The notes beneath the pieces were generated by a model, which had not been told where the DNA came from, searched no databases, and saw nothing but the letters and a program-made list of their open reading frames with translations. 64,000 bases of DNA from AP-15 sp963797115 (GTDB lineage: Bacteria > Pseudomonadota > Alphaproteobacteria > ATCC43930 > CGMCC-115725). The DNA is taken from positions 2,666,001 to 2,730,000 of the forward strand of contig CAWCOH010000001.1 in NCBI GenBank assembly GCA_963797115.1, written 5' to 3'. The position numbers and the translations under genes are program-made. Shown here one piece after another: positions 51,715 through 60,327 of the stretch (its first letter is position 1; each line of letters starts with the position of its first letter).

Positions 51715-52758
51715 ATGCGTGTCGGCATCAACGGGATGGGACGCATCGGTAGGTTGGCGCTTAGGGCGTCCCTCGGCGCGATCGAGCGGCAAGACGACGA
51801 TCCCCGCTCCGCCGACCGGTTGGACGTCGTCCACGTCAACGAGATCAAGGGTGGAGCTGCGCCAACCGCCCACCTCCTCGAATTCGACAGCCTGCACGGC
51901 CGCTGGCGGCAAACCTTCGGGGTCGAGGACGATCGTACGATCGTTATCGGTAATCGCCGGCTCGGCTTTACGTCGGCGGGCGTACCGGCCGAAGTGCCTT
52001 GGGGGGATCTCGGTTGCGACATCGTGCTCGAATGCACCGGGAAATTCCTGAAGCCGGATCAGCTGGCGGGCTATTTCGATCGAGGCGTTCGGCGCGTCAT
52101 CGTCGCCGCCCCGGTGAAGGACCCCGCTGCGTTGAATGTCGTAGTCGGCGTCAACGATGGGGTTTATGACCCGGCCCGGCATTGCCTGTTGACGGCAGCC
52201 TCGTGCACGACGAATTGCCTCGCACCGGTGGTCAAGGTCGTGCACGAGGCGATCGGCATCCGGCACGGGCAGATCACTACGATCCACGATCCGACCAACA
52301 CCAACGTCGTCGTCGATGCGCCGCATCGCGATTTGCGTCGTGCCCGATCGGCCATGCTGTCGCTGCAGCCCACCACGACCGGCAGCGCTACGGCTATCGC
52401 GCTGATCTATCCCGAGCTGAAGGGGCGGCTCAACGGGCATGCGGTGCGCGCGCCGGTGCTCAATGCGTCGCTGACCGATTGCGTTTTCGAGCTGGAGCGC
52501 ACCACGACCGAAGCCGAGGTGAATAAACTGTTTCGCGCCGCGGCCGGCGGTCCTCTCGCCGGCATTCTCGGCTTCGAGGATCGGCCGCTCGTCTCCGCCG
52601 ACTACCTTAACGATACCCGCAGTGCGATTGTCGATGGACCGAGCACGATGGTCACCGACGGCACGCTGCTCAAGGTCTACGCGTGGTACGACAACGAGGT
52701 CGGCTACGCCTGCCGCATGGTCGACCTGGCGAATATTATTATCGAAAGAGGTGCATGA
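51715..52758 (+). CDS. gapdh: ArsJ-associated glyceraldehyde-3-phosphate dehydrogenase
   Basis: The 347-residue GAPDH has GINGMGRIGRLALRA, the catalytic Cys164 in ASCTTNCLAP, and YDNEVGYACRMVDL at the C-terminus. In arsenic islands this enzyme makes 1-arseno-3-phosphoglycerate from arsenate and glyceraldehyde-3-phosphate, which ArsJ then exports. The direct coupling with arsJ (ATGA overlap) supports this role over glycolysis. The start at 51715 was chosen because a longer frame overlaps the fusion gene. Confidence 0.92.
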   Translation: MRVGINGMGRIGRLALRASLGAIERQDDDPRSADRLDVVHVNEIKGGAAPTAHLLEFDSLHGRWRQTFGVEDDRTIVIGNRRLGFTSAGVPAEVPWGDLGCDIVLECTGKFLKPDQLAGYFDRGVRRVIVAAPVKDPAALNVVVGVNDGVYDPARHCLLTAASCTTNCLAPVVKVVHEAIGIRHGQITTIHDPTNTNVVVDAPHRDLRRARSAMLSLQPTTTGSATAIALIYPELKGRLNGHAVRAPVLNASLTDCVFELERTTTEAEVNKLFRAAAGGPLAGILGFEDRPLVSADYLNDTRSAIVDGPSTMVTDGTLLKVYAWYDNEVGYACRMVDLANIIIERGA

Positions 52759-53990
52759 TGTCGGGTGTTCGCAACTACCTGATCGTCACCGCCAGTTACT
52801 GGAGCTTTACGCTGACCGATGGCGCATTGCGCATGCTGGTGCTGCTGCATTTCTACGCGCTCGGCTACACCCCGTTCATGCTCGCTTCGCTCTTCTTGCT
52901 GTACGAGGCGGCCGGCATTTTCGCCAATCTCGGCGGCGGCTGGCTGGCGACCCGCTTCGGCATCCCGCGCATGCTTGCGGTGGGCTTGGTGCTGCAAATC
53001 GGCGGCCTGTTAATGCTGTCCGCACTCGACCCGGGTTGGGGCGCGGCCCTCTCCGTCGCATGGGTCGTGGCGGCACAGGGCGTCTCTGGCGTCGCCAAGG
53101 ACATCACCAAAACGGCCTCGAAATCCGCGATCAAGGCGACTTCCGAGGGCGGCGCCGGGCAATTGTTCCGCTGGGTGGCGTGGTTCACCGGTTCGAAGAA
53201 CGCGATGAAGGGTTTTGGTTTCTTCCTCGGTGGCGCGCTGCTTCAGGTTGCCGGGTTCAAGCCGGCGCTGTGGCTGATGGCGGGAATGCTTGCCGTCGTC
53301 CTGGTGAACGTGATGCTCAGCCTGCCTGCCGAATTGGGTAAAGCGAAGGCCTCCAAGTCTTTCGGCGAGCTCTTCGCCAAATCGCGCGCCATCAATCTGC
53401 TGGCCGCCGCGCGCATCTTTCTGTTCGGGTCGCGAGACGTCTGGTTTGTCGTCGGCCTGCCGGTGTTCCTTTATGCCAATGGCTGGAAGTACATGGAGGT
53501 AGCAGGCTTCATCGCCTCGTGGACCATCGGCTACGGGCTGGTGCAGGCGATTGCGCCTTCGGTGGTGCGGCGCAGTGCTGACGGCCTGTCGCGCGAGATC
53601 CCCGAAGCACGGATTTGGGGGACGGTATTGATCGCAATTCCGGCGATGCTTGCGCTGCTGTTGGGATCGAAGATGTCACTGAGCCCGGGTTTGCTCGTCG
53701 TGACCGGTCTAAGCGTATTCGGCTTTGTTTTCGCTGTGATCTCGTCCCTGCACTCCTACCTCATTCTCGCCTATGCCGGATCTAAGAAGGCCGCCGAAGA
53801 TGTCGGCTTCTACTATGCGGCCAACGCCGCCGGCCGGCTGATCGGCATCCTGTTGTCCGGATCATTGGCCCAATATGGCGGATTGTCGGCATGCCTGTGG
53901 GGCTCGGCGGCGATGCTCGGAATTTGCCTCGCCTTGACGTTCTGGCTGCATACAGGTTCCGAAGCTCGGCGAGTGCCTGTGGCCGGCTGA
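52755..53990 (+). CDS. arsJ: ArsJ organoarsenical efflux permease (MFS)
   Basis: The 411-residue MFS-like protein has about 11 membrane segments and the ArsJ signatures YLIVTASYWSFTLTDGALRMLVLLHFYALGYTPFMLASLFLLYEAAGIF and GVAKDITKTASKSAIK. It exports 1-arseno-3-phosphoglycerate, giving arsenate resistance together with GAPDH. The start codon overlaps the gapdh stop; a second ATG follows immediately. Confidence 0.92.
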   Translation: MMSGVRNYLIVTASYWSFTLTDGALRMLVLLHFYALGYTPFMLASLFLLYEAAGIFANLGGGWLATRFGIPRMLAVGLVLQIGGLLMLSALDPGWGAALSVAWVVAAQGVSGVAKDITKTASKSAIKATSEGGAGQLFRWVAWFTGSKNAMKGFGFFLGGALLQVAGFKPALWLMAGMLAVVLVNVMLSLPAELGKAKASKSFGELFAKSRAINLLAAARIFLFGSRDVWFVVGLPVFLYANGWKYMEVAGFIASWTIGYGLVQAIAPSVVRRSADGLSREIPEARIWGTVLIAIPAMLALLLGSKMSLSPGLLVVTGLSVFGFVFAVISSLHSYLILAYAGSKKAAEDVGFYYAANAAGRLIGILLSGSLAQYGGLSACLWGSAAMLGICLALTFWLHTGSEARRVPVAG

Positions 53991-54096
53991 TCCGGTAAGG
54001 ACGGCCTCTCGCCGTCGTCATCCTCAAACGGCCGCAGGGTCCAGCCTTCTTCGCTACCTTACCGCTGGGAGCTGGCAGACTACGGAGAGAACGGAA

Positions 54097-55182
54097 ATGA
54101 TCAACGCAGTGATCCTTCGTAGCCGGGGCTGGCGCCCTTTGGGGCGCATCTTGGCGATCGCTCTTGCTCTGTTTGGGGTCCCGAGCGCCGCGAGTTGGGC
54201 GCAAAACCTGCAAACCAGCGAAGCCGTTTCGCTACACGGCGCCGGTTCCACATTTGCGGCACCGCTCTACACGAAATGGATCGACGAGTATGGTGTTGCA
54301 CACCGCAATGTCTCGATCTCCTATGACGCAGTTGGGAGCGGCGAGGGGGTCAAGCGGTTCGTTGCGGATGCCGTGGACTTCGCCGGCAGCGATGAAATGT
54401 TGACGAAGAGCGAATCGGCGAAGCTTCGCGAAGCCGCGCTGATGCTGCCGGTCACTGCCGGAATGATCGCCCTTGCCTACAACATTCCTGGCGTGACGAC
54501 CGAGATCAAGCTGCCGCGCGACGTGTACGTCGACATCTTCGCCGGCGCGATCCGGCAGTGGGATGATCCCCGTATCAAGGCGGCGAACCCCGGTCTGGCA
54601 TTTCCCCACCGCGATATCGCGATCGTTGCACGACAGGACAGCAGCGGGACAACGGCGGCGTTCACCAAGCACCTCGCAGCGATCGGTCCCGGATGGGGCG
54701 CCAAGGGGATGGGCGTCAGCAAGCTGATCGATTGGCCAAAGGGGACGATGTTCGCGCCGGGGAATGAGGGCGTGGCCGGTCGCATTAAGATCAGCGAAGG
54801 GTCGATCGGCTACGTCGAATACTGGTTTGCGCAGCGGCTCGGGCTACGGATGGCAGCGCTGCAAAACAAAGCCGGTTCATACATTACGCCGACTGCGCAT
54901 TCCGGCGAGCTCGCGCTGTCGGGTCGGGTCGCAGAGGTGAAAGAACTCGACGCTTCGGTTGCGGATCCCGCTGCTCCCGGTGCTTATCCGATCACGACCT
55001 ATAGTTGGATGTTTCTCTATCCGCGCTATGCCGATCGCGCAAAGGGAAAGGCCATCCGCGATTTCGCCGAATGGACCCTGTCGCAGCAAGCCCAAAATTA
55101 CGGCGCGCAACTCGGCTACCTCCCGTTGGCTCCTGATGTCACGGCATTGGGCACCCAAGCCTTGGCTGGCCTTGCCTACTGA
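54097..55182 (+). CDS. PstS-like periplasmic oxyanion-binding protein in the arsenic island
   Basis: The 361-residue protein has a signal peptide (LAIALALFGVPSAASWAQ) and the phosphate-binding loops HGAGSTFAAPLYTKWID, YDAVGSGEGVKRF, RQDSSGTTAAFTKHLA and GNEGVAGRIKISEGSIGYVEYW. It is clearly a second PstS paralogue, distinct from the pst-operon copy. Paralogues in ars islands may select phosphate over arsenate or sense arsenate. Which applies here cannot be read from the sequence. It lies between arsJ and ACR3 on the same strand. Confidence 0.85.
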   Translation: MINAVILRSRGWRPLGRILAIALALFGVPSAASWAQNLQTSEAVSLHGAGSTFAAPLYTKWIDEYGVAHRNVSISYDAVGSGEGVKRFVADAVDFAGSDEMLTKSESAKLREAALMLPVTAGMIALAYNIPGVTTEIKLPRDVYVDIFAGAIRQWDDPRIKAANPGLAFPHRDIAIVARQDSSGTTAAFTKHLAAIGPGWGAKGMGVSKLIDWPKGTMFAPGNEGVAGRIKISEGSIGYVEYWFAQRLGLRMAALQNKAGSYITPTAHSGELALSGRVAEVKELDASVADPAAPGAYPITTYSWMFLYPRYADRAKGKAIRDFAEWTLSQQAQNYGAQLGYLPLAPDVTALGTQALAGLAY

Positions 55183-55241
55183 CGAGGAAACCAGGTCGGT
55201 GAGATCGGCCGGGGTGGTGCAACTTCGTTGCCGGGTTGATC

Positions 55242-56342
55242 ATGACATCTGTTACTGAAAGCGGCCGGCGCCGTGCGGCACCGGCGCTCGGAACCTTTGA
55301 GCGCTATCTGACGGTCTGGGTCGCGCTCTGCATACTTGCCGGCATCGTGCTCGGCCGGGTGTTGCCCGGGCCGTTCCAGGCTCTTGGCCGGATGACCGTG
55401 GCCGAGGTCAATATACCGGTTGCGGTGCTGATCTGGCTGATGATCGTGCCGATGCTTCTGAAGGTCGATTTCGGCGCATTGCACCGGGTGGCCGAACAAT
55501 GGCGCGGCATCGCCGTGACGGTCGGGATCAACTGGTTGGTCAAGCCCTTCAGCATGGCTGTGCTCGGCTGGCTGTTCATCGGCTGGCTGTTCCGCCCGTG
55601 GCTGCCGGCGAGTCAGGTCGACAGCTATATTGCGGGGCTGATCATCCTTGCCGCGGCGCCTTGCACCGCGATGGTGTTCGTCTGGTCGAACCTGACCGAC
55701 GGCGAGCCGAACTTCACGCTGACGCAGGTCGCACTCAACGATACGATCATGGTCTTCGCCTTTGCCCCGATCGTGGGCCTGTTGCTCGGACTTTCGTCCA
55801 TCGTCGTGCCATGGTCGACGCTCTTCCTGTCCGTGGTCCTGTACATTGTCGTGCCGGTGATCGCCGCGCAGCTCTGGCGGCGATCGTTGCTCGCGCGTGG
55901 CGGCGACGCAGCGCTCGGCCAGACCTTGCGCAAGCTTCAGCCGATCTCGCTGATAGCGCTGCTGGCGACGCTCGTTCTGCTGTTCGGGTTCCAGGGTGAG
56001 CAGATCGTGCGCCAGCCGCTCATCATCGCGCTGCTGGCGGTACCGATCATCATCCAGGTCTATCTCAACGCCGGGATCGCCTATTCGGTCAACCGGGCAC
56101 TGGGCGTGCCGCATAACGTCGCCTGTCCCTCAGCCCTGATCGGCGCCTCGAATTTCTTCGAGCTCGCTGTCGCCGCCGCAATCGCGCTGTTCGGGTTCCA
56201 GTCGGGGGCTGCGCTTGCGACCGTGGTGGGCGTGCTGGTCGAGGTTCCGGTCATGCTCTCAGTCGTAGGGATCGTTCTGCGCACCCGCGGATGGTACGAG
56301 CATCGTGATCCGGCACTATCTCACGGAGATCGACGATTGTGA
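55242..56342 (+). CDS. ACR3-family arsenite efflux permease
   Basis: The 366-residue permease has ten hydrophobic helices and the ACR3 features VAVLIWLMIVPMLLKVDFGAL, the conserved Cys in ILAAAPCTAMVFVWSNLTDGEPNFTLTQVALND, and PSALIGASNFFELAVAAAIALFG. It expels As(III) using the proton motive force. The ATG at 55242 was chosen over a TTG two codons earlier. It ends the plus-strand ars run; ArsA or ArsD genes are absent. Confidence 0.92.
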   Translation: MTSVTESGRRRAAPALGTFERYLTVWVALCILAGIVLGRVLPGPFQALGRMTVAEVNIPVAVLIWLMIVPMLLKVDFGALHRVAEQWRGIAVTVGINWLVKPFSMAVLGWLFIGWLFRPWLPASQVDSYIAGLIILAAAPCTAMVFVWSNLTDGEPNFTLTQVALNDTIMVFAFAPIVGLLLGLSSIVVPWSTLFLSVVLYIVVPVIAAQLWRRSLLARGGDAALGQTLRKLQPISLIALLATLVLLFGFQGEQIVRQPLIIALLAVPIIIQVYLNAGIAYSVNRALGVPHNVACPSALIGASNFFELAVAAAIALFGFQSGAALATVVGVLVEVPVMLSVVGIVLRTRGWYEHRDPALSHGDRRL

Positions 56343-56561
56343 TTTTGAGCCATCCATAGAATTGCCGAATTCCCATCCCATACTCCCGACCGATGGCAAG
56401 GTCGCGAGATGGCGGCTCGACCATCCTACCAGGCATTTCTATCTAAGGGAGAAATTTTGCTGCAGATTCGCGGCAGATCGAGCAGCAAGCCGTTGCGGAC
56501 ACAATTTGCGATTGTAGCGGAAGATATTTAATGGGGTGCCAGCTTTACGAGACCGCTTGTC

Positions 56562-56580
56562 GGGCCGCGGGTTGCGGCCC
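56562..56580. terminator. Hairpin between converging ACR3 and tupA
   Basis: GGGCCGC-GGGTT-GCGGCCC is a perfect 7-bp hairpin between the convergent genes. No T tract follows on either strand, so a terminator role is only suggested. The rest of the 56343-56624 gap shows no gene. Confidence 0.4.
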
Positions 56581-56624
56581 TCGATTATGCTGGATTTGGC
56601 CTGTTATACGCACTGCTGGCTGAA

Positions 56625-57461
56625 TTAGCCTTTGGCATCGGGAAAGAACAGGGGTTCGCCATCGATCTTGTAATCGGCAATGGTCTGCTGCCCTGCCGGC
56701 GAGATCAGCCACTCGATGAAGCGGTGTCCGAGGTCTTGTTTTACATGCGGGTGCTTTTCCGGGTTCACCAGCATCACCCCGTATTGGTTGAAAAGCCGGC
56801 GATCTCCTTCCACAAGAATAGTCAGATTCTGACAATTCTTGAAATTGAGCCAGGTCCCACGATCGGACAATGTATAACCGTCCATGGCCGCGGCCATGTT
56901 CAGGGTCGGACCCATCCCCGAGCCCGTGTCGCGGTACCAACCTCCTTCGGCTGCTTTGGGATTGATGCCCGTTTCGGTCCAAAAGCGCAGCTCGGCCTTG
57001 CTGGTGCCGCTATCGTCGCCGCGGGCGACGAAGGGCGCGCGGGCGGCTGCGATCTTGCGCAGCGCCTCAACAATGTCCTTCATGCCTTGGACGTGAGCCC
57101 GGTCGCTACGCGGCCCGACCAGTATAAAATCGTTGTACATCACCTCGCGCCGGTCGACGCCGAACCCCCGCGCCACAAAGGCCAGTTCTGCCGGCTTGTC
57201 GTGGACGAAGACCACGTCACAGTCGCCGCGCTCGCCGATCTTGAGCGCCTGGCCGGTGCCGACCGCGACGACGCGGACCTGAATGCCGCTGGCTTTGGTG
57301 AATGCAGGCAAGAGGTACCCAAAAAGCCCCGACTGCTCGGTCGAAGTGGTCGAGGCAACCGTAATGAACTGCTGCTGGGCGGCGGCACCGAATGCTGTCG
57401 CCCATACAATCAGACATGCGGCGAGACATACGGCGAAGAAAGCGCGCAATGACCCCGTCAT
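56625..57461 (-). CDS. tupA: Tungstate ABC transporter substrate-binding protein
   Basis: The 278-residue protein begins with a signal peptide (FFAVCLAACLIVWATAFGAAA). It has the TupA pattern ITVASTTSTEQSGLFGYLLPAF, GTGQALKIGERGDCDVVFVHD, EVMYNDFILVGP, GDDSGTSKAELRFW and SDRGTWLNFK. The TTST and GDDSGT segments form the oxyanion site in this family. It overlaps the tupB stop by 4 bp (ATGA). Confidence 0.92.
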   Translation of the reverse strand: MTGSLRAFFAVCLAACLIVWATAFGAAAQQQFITVASTTSTEQSGLFGYLLPAFTKASGIQVRVVAVGTGQALKIGERGDCDVVFVHDKPAELAFVARGFGVDRREVMYNDFILVGPRSDRAHVQGMKDIVEALRKIAAARAPFVARGDDSGTSKAELRFWTETGINPKAAEGGWYRDTGSGMGPTLNMAAAMDGYTLSDRGTWLNFKNCQNLTILVEGDRRLFNQYGVMLVNPEKHPHVKQDLGHRFIEWLISPAGQQTIADYKIDGEPLFFPDAKG

Positions 57462-58162
57462 GCCGCTACCCTCCGGGCAGCCACTCGGAGGAAGTGGGCA
57501 GCGGCGTTGAGAACAAGGATCAAGCTCACCAGGATGATGCCGAGACCAAGGGCGAGAGCGAGATCGCCCCGGCTCGTTTCGAGCGCGATCGCCGTCGTCA
57601 TCGTGCGGGTGATACCGGCGATGTTGCCGCCGACGATCAAGATCGCACCCACTTCGGCGACCGCCCGACCGACACCGGCCAACACCGCCGTCATCAGGCT
57701 CAGGCGGCCGACCCACAGCAGCGAACAGACGGTGCGGATCCGGCCGACCCCGTCAAAAATGTAGAGTTCGCGATATTGCCGCCAGAGATCTTCGACGATT
57801 TGCCGCGTGATCGCCGCTACGATCGGCGCGACCAGCACCATCTGCGCGATAACCATGGCAGGAGGCGTGAACAATAATCCAAGGTTTCCGAGAGGCCCGG
57901 CGCGCGAGAGGAGGAGGTAAACCAACAGGCCCGCGACAACGGGCGGCAGCCCCATCAGGGCATTGACGATGACGACGACAGCGTTCCGCCCGGGAAACCG
58001 GAGTATCGCAGGCGCTGCGCCAAGCGGCAGCCCGAGGGCCGAAGCGAGCAGGACCGCGCTGAGACTGACTCCAAGCGAAAGCGATACGATCGCGACAAGA
58101 GTGGGATCGCTCGACAAAACAAGCTGCCAAGCCGCGGCGAGCGCATCGACGATGTCATGCAA
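57458..58162 (-). CDS. tupB: Tungstate ABC transporter permease
   Basis: The 234-residue permease has five or so membrane segments. It carries VSLSLGVSLSAVLLASALGLPLGAAPAILRF, NALMGLPPVVAGLLVYLLLSRAGPLG and AVLAGVGRAVAEVGAILIVGGNIAGITRTMTTAIALETSRGD, typical of TupB/WtpB. No ATP-binding tupC gene adjoins, so the ATPase must be encoded elsewhere. Confidence 0.9.
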   Translation of the reverse strand: MHDIVDALAAAWQLVLSSDPTLVAIVSLSLGVSLSAVLLASALGLPLGAAPAILRFPGRNAVVVIVNALMGLPPVVAGLLVYLLLSRAGPLGNLGLLFTPPAMVIAQMVLVAPIVAAITRQIVEDLWRQYRELYIFDGVGRIRTVCSLLWVGRLSLMTAVLAGVGRAVAEVGAILIVGGNIAGITRTMTTAIALETSRGDLALALGLGIILVSLILVLNAAAHFLRVAARRVAA

Positions 58163-58216
58163 GGCGAGCCTCTTGAACCAGTGCTCGCCTAATAGATCAC
58201 GTCAGGATACTAGCCC

Positions 58217-58240
58217 CGATATGGCAAATGCTGCATATCG
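58217..58240. promoter_or_regulatory. ModE-type operator upstream of tupB
   Basis: CGATAT-N12-ATATCG is a perfect 6-12-6 dyad of 24 bp, extended by one further G/C pair inside. Its length and half-sites resemble the E. coli ModE box (CGTTAT-N12-ATAACG). It sits 55 bp before the tupB start and just after the ModE-like gene. Confidence 0.65.
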
Positions 58241-58251
58241 CGGGTCGGCAA

Positions 58252-58614
58252 TCAGTCCTCGGGCGGCTGGTCGACCATCAGCTTGCGGAGCGTGTCCATA
58301 TCGGCGGCAACCGCGCTGGCGGCATGGTCTTCCATACCCCGATAGAGCGCTAGAACCTCGCGACCCGTCGCGGTCAGCCGGGCACCGCCGCCGCCGGCGC
58401 CGCCCTTCGCCGCTTCGACCAGCGGCGCTCGAAAACAGGCGTTCATGGTCTTGGTGAGGACCCAGGCGCGGCGGTAGCTCATGCCCATGCGCCGTCCCGC
58501 GGCGGCGATCGATCCGGTCTCTCCGATCAGCTCCAAGAGTGCTGCCTTGCCCGGGCCGATCGCGATCGAGGTACCCAGCAAAATGCGCAGCCGAGGCTCG
58601 AGCCGATCATCCAT
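58252..58614 (-). CDS. ModE-like winged-helix regulator without a molbindin domain
   Basis: The 120-residue product matches the ModE N-terminal domain (KAALLELIGETGSIAAAGRRMGMSYRRAWVLTKTMNACFRAPLVEAAKGGAGGGGARLTATGREVLALYRGME). The C-terminal oxyanion-binding domains of full ModE are absent, so metal sensing must be indirect or by another protein. It overlaps phoR by 8 bp and precedes the operator and tupBA. Confidence 0.88.
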   Translation of the reverse strand: MDDRLEPRLRILLGTSIAIGPGKAALLELIGETGSIAAAGRRMGMSYRRAWVLTKTMNACFRAPLVEAAKGGAGGGGARLTATGREVLALYRGMEDHAASAVAADMDTLRKLMVDQPPED

Positions 58615-60079
58615 CTGCGCCGGGCCCCTGATTCGCGGTGTGCTGCGGGCGCAGAAAGACGGTGAACACCGAGCCGGCGCCGAGAGTGCTGTCGACGTCG
58701 AGAAATCCGCGGTGGCGGTTGAGGATGTGTTTGACGATCGCCAGCCCGAGCCCGGTACCGCCCATCTCGCGCGAGCGGGCGGTATCGACGCGGTAGAAGC
58801 GCTCGGTCAGCCGCGGCAGATGCTCCCGCGCGATACCCTCGCCTTGATCACGCACGGCTACCGATAAAAATGCGGCGTCTCCGGCCTCGCCGCCGTGGGG
58901 CGGCCGGGTCCCGGTCCCGGCCACCACCGATATCTCGCTGCCGGCGCGGCCGTATTTGATCGCGTTCTCGAGGAGGTTCTGGAACAGTTGGGCGAGTTCG
59001 TCGCGTTCGCCCATCACGTCGGGCAGATCGGGCGGCATATCCAGCCGGATATGCATGTTGCGCTCGGCGGCGCGCAGCTCGAGCGTGTCGGCGAGATGAT
59101 GCAGCAACGATCCGAGCACGACGCTCCCCTGCGGCATGACATGCTCGTTGAGCTCGATCCGCGACAGCGACAACAGATCCTCGACGAGGCGGGTCATGCG
59201 AGCGGCCTGCTCGTGCATGATCGCGAGAAAGCGCTCGCGCGCCTCGGCATCCTCGCGCGCCGGCCCGCGCAAGGTCTCGATAAACCCGGTGAGCGTGGTT
59301 AGCGGCGTGCGCAATTCGTGGCTTGCATTGGCGATGAAGTCGGCGCGCATCTGTTCGGCGCGTTTGAGCTGGGTGATGTCGTGCAGGCTGAGCACCACGA
59401 CCGCACCGTCGAGCGAGGGGCGGTCGAGGCGAGCCAAACGCGCGCGCAACTGCCGCTCGATTGGTACGGTGACGGTAAAATCGACGATGCGCGCCGGTTC
59501 GCCGCGCAGCACGGCATCCGCTGCGGCCAGCACCGCGGGGTTGCGCAATACGGCGGCGAGGTCGCGCGGACCTTCGACAATGCCGACAAAGGATGCCGCC
59601 TGCGCGTTGGCGCGGACGACCCGCCGCCGGTCGTCGAGCAGGATCAGTGGGTCCGGCACGGCTGCGATAACGGCCTCTGCCGCGGCGAGCCGCGCCTCGG
59701 CGCTGCGGACCTGGTCGCGCAAGGCCCGGATCAGCCTGACGATGGCGAGCCACAGCTCGCTAACCATCGGGGCGATGTGCCGCGCTGCCGGAGCGGCGGC
59801 TCCGTCATCGCGCGCCAAGGCCTCGACCGCATCGCGCAGCGCCTCCACGGCACTCACCCAACGACCGACAATGAACCCCGTTGCCGCAAGGGTAGCCGCG
59901 AGGGTCGCAGCGCCGGCGGTCAGCGTGGGGGCTATCGGGAGAGTGCCCCAAAGAGCGAGTGCCGCGAGCACGATCAAGGCGGGTGCCGACGTCGTCAGGA
60001 TAAGCGCGACGGCACGCCCCCACCCCGGCCTTGCCGCGTGAACACGCAGGGCTGTCCGGGGAATCGAAACCGGTTGCAA
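58607..60079 (-). CDS. phoR: Phosphate regulon sensor histidine kinase PhoR
   Basis: The 490-residue kinase has two N-terminal membrane helices (LILTTSAPALIVLAALALWG; ATLAATLAATGFIVG) and a PAS-like domain (AAVPDPLILLDDRRRVVRANAQA). The dimerisation helix has His254 in FIANASHELRTPLTTL, and the ATPase domain has NLLENAIKYG, DQGEGIAREHLPRLTERFYR and GGTGLGLAIVKHI. The HAMP-poor, PAS-containing layout fits PhoR. It is separated from its regulator gene by 14.5 kb of arsenic and tungstate genes. Confidence 0.88.
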   Translation of the reverse strand: MQPVSIPRTALRVHAARPGWGRAVALILTTSAPALIVLAALALWGTLPIAPTLTAGAATLAATLAATGFIVGRWVSAVEALRDAVEALARDDGAAAPAARHIAPMVSELWLAIVRLIRALRDQVRSAEARLAAAEAVIAAVPDPLILLDDRRRVVRANAQAASFVGIVEGPRDLAAVLRNPAVLAAADAVLRGEPARIVDFTVTVPIERQLRARLARLDRPSLDGAVVVLSLHDITQLKRAEQMRADFIANASHELRTPLTTLTGFIETLRGPAREDAEARERFLAIMHEQAARMTRLVEDLLSLSRIELNEHVMPQGSVVLGSLLHHLADTLELRAAERNMHIRLDMPPDLPDVMGERDELAQLFQNLLENAIKYGRAGSEISVVAGTGTRPPHGGEAGDAAFLSVAVRDQGEGIAREHLPRLTERFYRVDTARSREMGGTGLGLAIVKHILNRHRGFLDVDSTLGAGSVFTVFLRPQHTANQGPGADG

Positions 60080-60118
60080 GGCTATGGTTCCTGGGCCAGC
60101 GGAAAGTATTCCCGTGGG

Positions 60119-60196
60119 CGGGCTTGACCCGGCCCTCCACGCCTCCGGCGCGGAGATTGTCGCTGCCTCAAGACGTGGATGGCCGGGTCAAGCCCG
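60119..60196. repeat. 16-bp perfect inverted repeat between phoR and maeB
   Basis: CGGGCTTGACCCGGCC (60119-60134) and its exact complement (60181-60196) enclose a spacer whose ends (CTCCACG/CGTGGAT) also pair. It looks like a dispersed mobile palindrome rather than a terminator, as no T tract follows. The remaining gap up to 60327 shows no gene. Confidence 0.75.
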
Positions 60197-60327
60197 GGCA
60201 AGGAGCTTTCGCGTGCAAAATTCGGTGCAAAACGCTCGTCGAAGCTGCCCGTGAGTTTTCCCCGGACGACCCTGCGATCCGCCGGGGGACCCGCGTCAGC
60301 GGTGGGGTAGGGGCCCGCGTATGCCAA

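Noticed and set aside
56343..56624. Short frames after the ACR3 gene
   Set aside because: No RBS, no family similarity and AT-rich random-looking composition; treated as intergenic.
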